Assembly (NCBI RefSeq): GCF_900105415.1
Contig: NZ_FNSM01000001.1
Coordinates: 4,244,501-4,308,500, forward strand
Reading direction: 5' to 3'
From: Streptomyces sp. TLI_105
GTDB taxonomy: Bacteria > Actinomycetota > Actinomycetes > Streptomycetales > Streptomycetaceae
Length of the DNA stretch: 64,000 bases
Shown here: piece by piece, positions 43,078 through 49,828 of the stretch
Layout: each line of letters opens with the position of its first letter
How positions within the stretch are numbered: position 1 is the stretch's first letter
Notes under the pieces: generated by a model
Databases searched by the model: none
The model's input: the letters and a program-made list of their open reading frames with translations, nothing else
What the model was told of the DNA's origin: nothing
Position numbers and translations under genes: made by a program

Positions 43078-44169
43078 TCAGACCTCCTGGGTGGTGCGGG
43101 TGACGGCGGGGTGGAGCGGGGCGGTCTCCGGCACCCCGGCGGGCCGCAGGTTCGCGAACTCCTTGCGCAGCACCGGGACGACCTCCTCGCCGAGCAGGTC
43201 GAGCTGTTCCAGGACCGTCTTGAGGGGCAGTCCGGCGTGGTCGACGAGGAACAGCTGGCGCTGGTAGTCGCCGACGTACTCGCGGAAGGACAGGGTGCGC
43301 TCGATGACCTCCTGCGGGGAGCCGACGGTCAGCGGGGTCTCGCGGCTGAACTCCTCCAGGGAGGGGCCGTGGCCGTAGACCGGCGCGTTGTCGAAGTACG
43401 GGCGGAACTCCCGTACCGCGTCCTGCGAGTTCTTCCGCAGGAAGACCTGGCCGCCGAGGCCGACGATCGCCTGCTCGGGGGTGCCGTGGCCGTAGTGCGC
43501 GTACCGCCGGCGGTAGAGCCGGACCATCTTCTCGGTGTGCTGCTTGGGCCAGAAGATGTGGTTCGCGAAGAAGCCGTCGCCGTAGTAGGCGGCCTGTTCG
43601 GCGATCTCGGGGGAGCGGATGGAGCCGTGCCAGACGAACGGCGGGACGCCGTCGAGGGGGCGCGGGGTGGACGTGAAGCCCTGGAGGGCGCTGCGGAACC
43701 TGCCCTCCCAGTCGACCACGTCCTCCCTCCACAGCTTGTGGAGGAGCGCGTAGTTCTCGATGGCGAGCGGGATGCCCTGGCGGATGTCCTGGCCGAACCA
43801 CGGGTAGACCGGGCCGGTGTTGCCGCGGCCCATCATCAGGTCCACGCGGCCGTCGGCGAGGTGCTGGAGGGTCGCGTAGTCCTCGGCGATCTTCACCGGG
43901 TCGTTGGTGGTGATCAGGGTGGTGGAGGTCGACAGGATCAGGTTCTCCGTGCGGGCGGCTATGTGCCCGAGGAGCGTCGTCGGGGAGGACGGGACGAACG
44001 GCGGGTTGTGGTGCTCGCCGGTCGCGAAGACGTCGAGCCCGACCTCCTCCGCCTTGAGCGCGATCGCGACGGTGTCCTTGATGCGCTCGTGCTCGGTGGG
44101 GGTGCGGCCGGTGGTGGGGTCGGTCGTCACGTCGCCGACGGTGAAGATCCCGAACTGCATCGTGCTCAC
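43078..44169 (-). CDS. LLM-class flavin monooxygenase, CE1758-like
   Basis: 363 residues, bacterial-luciferase-like TIM barrel. Features: MSTMQFGIFTVGDVTTDPTTGRTPTEHERIKDTVAIALKAEEVGLDVFATGEHHNPPFVPSSP, typical of CE1758-type oxidoreductases, a TTLITTNDPVKIAEDYATLQHLADGRVDLMMGRGN phosphate-binding block and WHGSIRSPEIAEQAAYYGDGFF. It oxidises a substrate with O2 and FMNH2 supplied by the FMN reductase 4 bases downstream. An imperfect palindrome overlapping GTTGAAGCTTAAAC lies upstream, resembling the one before the pirin gene. Confidence 0.93.
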   Translation of the reverse strand: MSTMQFGIFTVGDVTTDPTTGRTPTEHERIKDTVAIALKAEEVGLDVFATGEHHNPPFVPSSPTTLLGHIAARTENLILSTSTTLITTNDPVKIAEDYATLQHLADGRVDLMMGRGNTGPVYPWFGQDIRQGIPLAIENYALLHKLWREDVVDWEGRFRSALQGFTSTPRPLDGVPPFVWHGSIRSPEIAEQAAYYGDGFFANHIFWPKQHTEKMVRLYRRRYAHYGHGTPEQAIVGLGGQVFLRKNSQDAVREFRPYFDNAPVYGHGPSLEEFSRETPLTVGSPQEVIERTLSFREYVGDYQRQLFLVDHAGLPLKTVLEQLDLLGEEVVPVLRKEFANLRPAGVPETAPLHPAVTRTTQEV

Positions 44170-44189
44170 CTCTCGCGGTTCCTGCTAGT

Positions 44190-44205
44190 GGTTGAAGCTT
44201 AAACT
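44190..44205 (+). promoter_or_regulatory. Operator-like palindrome of the LLM/FMN-reductase operon
   Basis: GGTTGAAGCTTAAACT, containing the 14-base palindrome GTTGAAGCTTAAAC with one mismatched pair, 21 bases before the LLM gene start. It matches the reverse complement of the pirin motif at 12 of 16 positions, suggesting a shared MarR/HxlR-type regulator. Confidence 0.6.
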
Positions 44206-44305
44206 ATTACCTCGAACGACGCGACCCCCGCCCCTATTCCGGGCCGTACCCCGCCTCTGTTCAGGGCCGCCGCCGTCCCTGTCCCGGGCCCGTACCCTGG
44301 AGCGC

Positions 44306-44446
44306 ATGACCGAGAAGACCCACGACAGCGAGCGCTGGAAGGAGCGGGGCGTGATGCTCCGCGTCTTCGTGTACGTCTTCGCCACCCACGCCTTCGCCGG
44401 CTTCGTCTGGCTCCTCTTCTACGTGGGGCAGAACGCCCAGAAGTGA
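44306..44446 (+). CDS. DUF6126 family small membrane protein
   Basis: 46 residues: MTEKTHDSERWKERGVMLRVFVYVFATHAFAGFVWLLFYVG, one membrane helix in a Streptomyces-specific pattern (RVFVYVFAxH). The function is unknown; homologues often neighbour regulators. A -10-like TACCCT lies 7 bases before the ATG with GGAG between, so translation may be leaderless or very short-leader. The frame is open 38 codons upstream, but that part is the divergent promoter region. Confidence 0.85.
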   Translation: MTEKTHDSERWKERGVMLRVFVYVFATHAFAGFVWLLFYVGQNAQK

Positions 44447-44494
44447 GGGCCGCCACGTGCCGCCCACCTGCGGCCCTCACGTAGAGTCCCGGAC

Positions 44495-45718
44495 GTGAAC
44501 GCTGCGATATCGGTGGTGTCGGTCGTGGGGATCGGCGCGGACGGCTGGGACGGGCTCCCCGAGACCGCCCGCCGCGCCCTGCGCGCCGCCGAGGTCCTGC
44601 TCGGCGCCCCCCGCCAGCTCGGCCTCCTCCCGGAGGACGACTGCCCCGGCGAGCGGATCGCCTGGCCCTCCCCCCTCCGCCCCGCCGTCCCCGGACTGCT
44701 CGCCGCCCACCAGGGCCGCGCGATCGCCGTCCTCGCCAGCGGCGACCCCTCCTTCTACGGCATCGCCCGCACCCTCGCGGAGACCGCCGGCGCCGACCGC
44801 CTCCGCATCCACCCGCACCCGTCCTCCGTCTCGTACGCCTGCGCCCGCCTCGGCTGGCCACTCGAAGCCGTCGAGACCCTCTCCGTCGTCGCCAGGCCGC
44901 TCGCCGCGCTCTCCGCCGCCCTCCACGAGGGCCGCCGCCTCCTCGTGCTCAGCGAGGGCGCCGACACCGCCGCGCGGGTCGCGGAGCTGCTGCGCACCAC
45001 CGGCTGGGGCGGCACCCGCGTCCGCGTCCTCGAACAGCTCGGCGGCCCCGCCGAGCGGATCCTCGACGGGACCGCCGCCGACTGGCCGCACGAGCGCACC
45101 GACCCCCTCAACGTCCTCGCCCTCGACTGCGCCCGCGACCCCGGCACCCTCCGGCTCGGCGTCGTGCCCGGGCTCCCCGACGAGGCGTACGAGCACGACG
45201 GCCAGCTCACCAAGCGGTACGTGCGCGCCGCCACCCTCGCCGCCCTCGCCCCCGCCCCCGGCGAACTCCTCTGGGACGTCGGCGGCGGCTCCGGCTCCAT
45301 CGGCGTCGAATGGATGCGGACCCACCGCTCCTGCCGGGCCGTCGCCGTCGAGAAGTCCCCCGAGCGGGCCGCCCGCATCACCCGCAACGCCGACGCCCTC
45401 GGCGTACCGGGCCTGCGCGTCGTCACCGGCCCCGCCCCCGCCTCGCTCACCGGGCTCCCCACCCCCGACGCGATCTTCATCGGCGGCGGCCTCACCGCAC
45501 CCGGCCTGCTCGACACCTGCTGGGAGGCCCTGCCGCCCGGCGGGCGGCTCGTCGCCAACACCGTGACGCTGGAATCCGAGGCGCTGCTCGCCCGGTGGTA
45601 CGGCCGCCACGGCGGCGAACTGGTCCGGCTCGCCGTCTCCACCGCCGTGCCCGTGGGCGGCTTCACCGGCTGGCGCCAGGCCATGCCCGTCACCCAGTGG
45701 TCCGTAACGAAGGGTTGA
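44495..45718 (+). CDS. cobL: CobL: precorrin-6Y C5,15-methyltransferase (CbiE-CbiT fusion)
   Basis: 407 residues, the usual CobL length. It methylates C5 and C15 and decarboxylates the acetate chain in corrin synthesis. The N-terminal CbiE-type methylase has VVGIGADGWDGLPETARRALRAAEVLLGAPRQL and IAVLASGDPSFYGIARTL. The C-terminal CbiT half has the SAM site ELLWDVGGGSGSIGVEWMRTHRSCRAVAVEKSPERA and AIFIGGGLTAPGLLD. The start is GTG; a TAGAGT -10 ends 8 bases before it, so the transcript may be leaderless. It is followed 8 bases later by cobM, an operon. Confidence 0.96.
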   Translation: MNAAISVVSVVGIGADGWDGLPETARRALRAAEVLLGAPRQLGLLPEDDCPGERIAWPSPLRPAVPGLLAAHQGRAIAVLASGDPSFYGIARTLAETAGADRLRIHPHPSSVSYACARLGWPLEAVETLSVVARPLAALSAALHEGRRLLVLSEGADTAARVAELLRTTGWGGTRVRVLEQLGGPAERILDGTAADWPHERTDPLNVLALDCARDPGTLRLGVVPGLPDEAYEHDGQLTKRYVRAATLAALAPAPGELLWDVGGGSGSIGVEWMRTHRSCRAVAVEKSPERAARITRNADALGVPGLRVVTGPAPASLTGLPTPDAIFIGGGLTAPGLLDTCWEALPPGGRLVANTVTLESEALLARWYGRHGGELVRLAVSTAVPVGGFTGWRQAMPVTQWSVTKG

Positions 45719-45726
45719 ACAGAGCA

Positions 45727-46476
45727 ATGACCGTCTACTTCATCGGCGCGGGCCCCGGCGCGGCCGACCTGATCACCGTGCGCGGCGCGCGGACCCTCGC
45801 CGGGTGCGGGGTCTGCCTCTACGCCGGCTCCCTCGTCCCCACCGAACTGCTCGCCGAGTGCCCGCCGGACGCGAAGCTCGTCGACACGGCGAAGATGGAC
45901 CTCGACCAGATCGTCGCCGAGATCACCGCCGCCCACGAGGCCGGCCAGGACGTGGCCCGGCTGCACTCCGGCGACCCGTCGGTCTTCAGCGCCATGGCCG
46001 AGCAGATGCGCCGCCTGGACGCGGCCGGCATCCCGTACGAGGTCGTGCCCGGCGTCCCGGCCTTCGCGGCGGCGGCGGCCGCCCTGAAGCGGGAGCTCAC
46101 CGTCCCGACGGTCGGCCAGACCGTCATCCTCACGCGCATCGCCCAGCAGGCCACCCCCATGCCGGAGGGCGAGGACCTCGCCACCCTCGGCCGCAGCGGA
46201 GCCCTGCTCGTCCTCCACCTCGCCGCGCGCTACGTCGACCGGGTCGTCGGCGAACTCGTCCCCCACTACGGCGCCGACTGCCCGGCCGCCGTCGTCGCGA
46301 TGGCCAGCCGCCCGGACGAGGTGGTCCTGCGGGGCACCCTGGAGGACATCGCGGAGCAGACGAAGGCGGCGGGCATCACGAAGACGGCCGTCATCCTCGT
46401 GGGCCGCACGCTGGGGGCCTCGGAGTTCCGCGACAGCCACCTGTACGACCCGGCGCGCGACCGCCACGCCTGCTGA
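45727..46476 (+). CDS. cobM: CobM: precorrin-4 C11-methyltransferase
   Basis: 249 residues from ATG, 8 bases after cobL. It transfers a methyl group to C11 in the aerobic corrin route. Tetrapyrrole-methylase motifs: MTVYFIGAGPGAADLITVRGARTLAGCGVCLYAGSLVP, ARLHSGDPSVFSAMAEQMRRLDAAGIPYEVVPGVPAFAAAAAAL and LHLAARYVDRVVGEL. The ending is LGASEFRDSHLYDPARDRHAC. The frame is open further upstream, but it runs inside cobL. A 16-base perfect terminator follows. Confidence 0.95.
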   Translation: MTVYFIGAGPGAADLITVRGARTLAGCGVCLYAGSLVPTELLAECPPDAKLVDTAKMDLDQIVAEITAAHEAGQDVARLHSGDPSVFSAMAEQMRRLDAAGIPYEVVPGVPAFAAAAAALKRELTVPTVGQTVILTRIAQQATPMPEGEDLATLGRSGALLVLHLAARYVDRVVGELVPHYGADCPAAVVAMASRPDEVVLRGTLEDIAEQTKAAGITKTAVILVGRTLGASEFRDSHLYDPARDRHAC

Positions 46477-46480
46477 CACG

Positions 46481-46516
46481 ACGGTGGCCGGACCCCGTGC
46501 GGGGTCCGGCCACCGT
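46481..46516 (+). terminator. Terminator after cobLM (also for bL37)
   Basis: Perfect 16-base stem ACGGTGGCCGGACCCC / GGGGTCCGGCCACCGT, loop GTGC. It lies between the cobM stop and the bL37 stop, on both strands. Confidence 0.92.
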
Positions 46517-46530
46517 GTCGTCACCACCAC

Positions 46531-46605
46531 TCAGGCGTTGGGCCGCTTGCCGTGGTTGGCCTTCTTCTTCTTGCGGGCCCGCTTCTTGTTGCCGCGCTTC
46601 GCCAT
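46531..46605 (-). CDS. 50S ribosomal protein bL37
   Basis: 24 residues: opens MAKRGNKKRARKKKK and ends ANHGKRPNA, a near-exact match to actinobacterial bL37, a very short basic peptide bound in the large ribosomal subunit, first seen in mycobacterial ribosome structures. It was too short for automatic detection. AGGGAG lies 6 bases before the ATG. It is flanked by the cobLM terminator. The protein is nearly all Lys/Arg, so it should bind rRNA near its terminus. Family match is by sequence memory; I cannot search. Confidence 0.88.
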   Translation of the reverse strand: MAKRGNKKRARKKKKANHGKRPNA

Positions 46606-46697
46606 GGGACTCCCTCTCGCTCGGGGAACGCTTCCGTGGCAAGCCTAGGAGCGGGGCCGGAGTGCCGCACGTCGGTGCCACGGTCTTGAATGGTCCC

Positions 46698-47372
46698 GTG
46701 ACCGTCTACGACGTGGCCCGGGCGCTGCCGGGCATCGAGGAACTGCGCGACCACTCCCGGGGGCTCGCGATGCTGGACGCCGTCCTGAGCCCGGAGTGGG
46801 AGAGCCGGTACTACTCCTTCGACGCGCACTGGTCGGAGACCGAGCAGCTGGCGTCGATGAAGGACGGTTCCGGCGGCGAGTACACGATCGTCCTCTCCCC
46901 GGCGGGGGCGTTCGCGCGCGTCTTCGACCACGAGTCGCCGCTGAGCCCGTACGGGCCGCTCGCGGACGGCCAGACCTGGCCGGGGGTGCTCGACGGGGTC
47001 CCGGAGGCCTTCCGGGAGTACCTGACGGAGCCGGCGTTCACGGACGAGGACGGGGTGCACGTGACCACCGCCTGCCTGTGGCGCGAGACGACGGACACGG
47101 CCTGGCGGACGGGCCCGGTCGAGTTCCCGGACCTGGACGGCCACGAGGACCCGGACGGCTCCGGCCGCCTCCTCCGCCTGCTGACGGACCGCTCGGCGGA
47201 GGCGTACGCGGAATGGGCGTCCGACTACTACGAGCAGCCGGTCGACGTCGAGGCCGTACGCCACGTCCTGGCCCTGCGCCCGCTGACCCCGGAGCTGGTG
47301 GCGCGCCTCAACCCGCAGGTGACGCTCCCCGACCTCGCCGAGGACGTCGCGGAGATCGGCTACCCCGCCTGA
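46698..47372 (+). CDS. Hypothetical protein
   Basis: 224 residues from GTG (the ATG eight bases upstream is out of frame and stops at once). Acidic, soluble, no signal peptide. Features: VYDVARALPGIEELRDHSRGLAMLDAVLSPEWESRYYSFDAHWSETEQLASMKDGSGGEYTIVLSPAGAFARVFDHESPLSPY, a likely mixed alpha/beta domain of unknown family, common in Streptomyces. Its last 13 bases overlap the convergent GNAT gene. Confidence 0.82.
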   Translation: MTVYDVARALPGIEELRDHSRGLAMLDAVLSPEWESRYYSFDAHWSETEQLASMKDGSGGEYTIVLSPAGAFARVFDHESPLSPYGPLADGQTWPGVLDGVPEAFREYLTEPAFTDEDGVHVTTACLWRETTDTAWRTGPVEFPDLDGHEDPDGSGRLLRLLTDRSAEAYAEWASDYYEQPVDVEAVRHVLALRPLTPELVARLNPQVTLPDLAEDVAEIGYPA

Positions 47373-47917
47373 CCCGCCCCCCACTCCGGCGCGATCACCG
47401 ACATCACCGTCGCGTCCACCCGCTCTCCCTCCCAGCGCAGCGCGCCCCGCAGGACGCCCTCGGCCCGGAAGCCGGCCTTCTCGTAGGCGCGGCGGGCGCG
47501 GGGGTTGAAGGCGTAGACCTCCAGCCAGATCCGGTACAGGCCGAGCGCCTCGAAGCCGTGGCCGACGATCAGGCGGGTCGCCTCCGTGCCGAGGCCCCGG
47601 CCGACGGCGTCCGGGACGAAGGCGATCCGGAAGGCGCAGCTCTCGTTGTCCGGGTCCCATGCGTTGAGGACGGCCTCGCCGACGACCCGCCCGGTCGCCC
47701 GCTCGACCACGGCGAGGTCGAGCCGGTCGTCCCGCGTGCCGCGCGAGCCGTACCACTTCACCAGGGTCGCCTCGTCGAACGACGTGTGGCTGCCGGTGAG
47801 CCGGGTGATCTCCGGATCCTCGAACAGCGGCAGCAGCGCGGGCACGTCCGCTTCGGTGACGGGGCGGAGGACCACGCGGTCGCCGGTGAGGGTGGGTTTG
47901 TGCGAGAAGTCGGTCAT
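47360..47917 (-). CDS. GNAT acetyltransferase (RimJ/RimL type)
   Basis: 185 residues. N-terminal HKPTLTGDRVVLRPVTEADVPALLPLFEDPEITRLTG, central VVGEAVLNAWDPDNESCAFRIAFVPDAVGRGLGTEATRLIVGHGFE with the acetyl-CoA binding motif (GRGLGTEA), and NPRARRAYEKAGFRAEGVLRGALRWEGE. It acetylates an N-terminal amino group or small molecule; specificity unknown. It is downstream of and co-directional with cbiD, 41 bases apart, so it may be in the same transcript. Confidence 0.92.
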   Translation of the reverse strand: MTDFSHKPTLTGDRVVLRPVTEADVPALLPLFEDPEITRLTGSHTSFDEATLVKWYGSRGTRDDRLDLAVVERATGRVVGEAVLNAWDPDNESCAFRIAFVPDAVGRGLGTEATRLIVGHGFEALGLYRIWLEVYAFNPRARRAYEKAGFRAEGVLRGALRWEGERVDATVMSVIAPEWGAGQAG

Positions 47918-47958
47918 CCCGGGATTCTCGGCGGCCGCCGCACGGGCTGTCGCGCGGA

Positions 47959-49077
47959 TTACGGCCCCGCGGGCGCCGACCGGCCCACGACGACGCCCGC
48001 GCGGTCGATGCAGATCACGTCCACCGCGACCGGGGCGCCCCGCAGGACCGTGAGGGCCTCGTCGCGGGCGCGGGCGGCGACGAGGTCGCCCAGGGGCACT
48101 CCGGCGGCCTCGCAGAGGCGGAGGGCGGCGAGGCCCGTGTTGGCGTCGGCGATCTCGGCGGCGAGGGCCTCGGAGGCGCCGCCCGTGCGGGCGAGCTCGG
48201 CGAGGAAGGCCTTGTCGACCTGGGAGCGGGCCGAGTGGAGGTCCAGGTGGCCGGCGGCCAGCTTGGAGAGCTTGGCGAAGCCGCCGCAGATCGTGAGCCG
48301 GTCGACGGGGTGGCGGCGGACGTACTTGAGGACGGCGCCCGCGAAGTCGCCCATGTCGAGGAGCGCGATCTCCGGCAGGTCGTAGAGCTCCGTGACGGTG
48401 CGCTCGGAGGTGGAGCCGGTGCAGCCGGCGACGTGGGTGAGGCCGCCCGCGCGGGCCACGTCGACGCCCCGGCGGATGGAGTCGATCCAGGCGGAGCAGG
48501 AGTACGGGACGACGACGCCGGTCGTGCCGAGGATCGACAGGCCGCCGAGGATGCCGATGCGCGGGTTCCAGGTGGAGCGGGCGATCTCGGCGCCGTGGTC
48601 GACGGAGATCGTGATCTCGACGTCGCCGGGCGCGCCGTGCGCGGCGGCGACGGCGGCGACGTGCTCGCGCATCAGCCGCCGGGGCACGGGGTTGATCGCG
48701 GGTTCGCCGACCTCCAGGGGGAGGCCGGGCAGGGTGACGGTGCCGACGCCGGGGCCCGCGCGGAAGACGACGCCGGAGCCCGGCGGCAGGAGCCGTACCG
48801 TCGAGCGGATCACGGCCCCGTGGGTGACGTCCGGGTCGTCGCCGGCGTCCTTGACGACGGCGGCCATGGCGGCATCGGCCGTCAGGGACTCGGCGGTCAG
48901 CGCGAAGGACGGCGTCTGGCCCTTCGGGAGCGTGATCGTCACCGGGTCCGGGAAGTCGCCGGTCAGCAGCGCGGTGTACGCGGCGGTGGTGGCCGCCGTC
49001 GCGCAGGCACCGGTCGTCCATCCCGGGCGGAGGCCGGTGTGCTTGAGTTGGGCCTCACGCCCGCCGCCTGACGTCAC
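47959..49077 (-). CDS. cbiD: CbiD: cobalt-precorrin-5B C1-methyltransferase
   Basis: 372 residues from GTG. CbiD methylates C1 in corrin synthesis, the step otherwise done by CobF in aerobic organisms. Motifs: LRPGWTTGACATAATTAAYTALLTG at the start, RLMREHVAAVAAAHGAPGDVEITISVDHG, ILGGLSILGTTGVVVPYSCSAWIDSIRRG, and GDFAGAVLKYVRRHPVDRLTICGGFAKLSKLA. The start is chosen from GGAGCCCC 9 bases before the GTG; the frame is open upstream into cobK. It is divergent from cobK with only 12 bases between the start codons. Its presence alongside CobG points to a mixed or alternative use of CbiD in the aerobic route. Confidence 0.95.
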   Translation of the reverse strand: MTSGGGREAQLKHTGLRPGWTTGACATAATTAAYTALLTGDFPDPVTITLPKGQTPSFALTAESLTADAAMAAVVKDAGDDPDVTHGAVIRSTVRLLPPGSGVVFRAGPGVGTVTLPGLPLEVGEPAINPVPRRLMREHVAAVAAAHGAPGDVEITISVDHGAEIARSTWNPRIGILGGLSILGTTGVVVPYSCSAWIDSIRRGVDVARAGGLTHVAGCTGSTSERTVTELYDLPEIALLDMGDFAGAVLKYVRRHPVDRLTICGGFAKLSKLAAGHLDLHSARSQVDKAFLAELARTGGASEALAAEIADANTGLAALRLCEAAGVPLGDLVAARARDEALTVLRGAPVAVDVICIDRAGVVVGRSAPAGP

Positions 49078-49089
49078 GAAGGGGCTCCT
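49078..49089. promoter_or_regulatory. Shared ribosome binding region of cbiD and cobK
   Basis: The 12-base gap GAAGGGGCTCCT between two divergent start codons serves both genes: GAAGGGG on the plus strand for cobK, AGGAGCCCC on the minus strand for cbiD. The core AGGGGCTCCT is nearly palindromic. There is no room for a separate promoter. Confidence 0.8.
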
Positions 49090-49815
49090 GTGCACGTACT
49101 CGTTCTCGGCGGGACCACCGAGGCCCGCGCCCTCGCCGGACTGCTGCACGGCGAGGTCCGGGTCACCAGCTCCCTCGCGGGCCGGGTCGCGAGCCCCCGG
49201 CTGCCGGCCGGGGAGGTCCGGATCGGCGGGTTCGGGGGCGTCGACGGTCTCGTGGAGTGGATGGCGGGGCACGCCGTGGACGCGGTCATCGACGCCACCC
49301 ATCCCTTCGCCGAGCGGATCAGCTTCAACGCGGCCCGGGCGGCCGCCACCGTCCATGTTCCCCTGTTGGCGCTGCGCCGTCCCGGGTGGGTCCCGGGGGA
49401 GGGGGACGACTGGCGTTCCGTGGCGTCCCTGGAGGAGGCGGCCCGGGCCCTGGACGGTCTGGGTGACCGGGTGTTCCTGACGACCGGCCGCATGGGCCTG
49501 GCGGCCTTCGCCGCCTGCCCGCAGTGGTTCCTGGTCCGCTCGGTGGACGCCCCGGACGCCCCGGTGCCGGCCCGTACGGAGGTCCTTCTGGACCGGGGCC
49601 CGTTCGCCCTGGAGGGCGAGCGGGAGCTGCTCGTACGGCACCGGATCGACGTGGTGGTGACGAAGGACAGCGGGGGCGCGGCGACCGCCCCGAAACTGAC
49701 GGCGGCCCGCGAGGCGGGCCTCCCGGTCGTGGTGGTCCGCCGCCCTCCGGTCCCGTCCGGCGTCCCGGTGGCGGCGACCCCGGAGGAGGCCGCCGCGTGG
49801 GTGCTGCGGGGGTGA
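49090..49815 (+). CDS. cobK: CobK: precorrin-6A reductase
   Basis: 241 residues, from GTG. It reduces precorrin-6A to dihydro form with NADPH. CobK features: VHVLVLGGTTEARALAGLLHGEVRVTSSLAGRVA at the N-terminus, FAERISFNAARAAATVHVPLLALRRPGW, RTEVLLDRGPFALEGERELLVRHRIDVVVTKDSGGAATAPKLTAAREAGLPVVVVRRP, the diagnostic VTKDSGG motif. It ends AAAWVLRG. It is divergent from cbiD (12 bases) and converges on the secreted PA14/FN3 gene, 13 bases away. Confidence 0.94.
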   Translation: MHVLVLGGTTEARALAGLLHGEVRVTSSLAGRVASPRLPAGEVRIGGFGGVDGLVEWMAGHAVDAVIDATHPFAERISFNAARAAATVHVPLLALRRPGWVPGEGDDWRSVASLEEAARALDGLGDRVFLTTGRMGLAAFAACPQWFLVRSVDAPDAPVPARTEVLLDRGPFALEGERELLVRHRIDVVVTKDSGGAATAPKLTAAREAGLPVVVVRRPPVPSGVPVAATPEEAAAWVLRG

Positions 49816-49828
49816 GCGGAAGCCCGCG

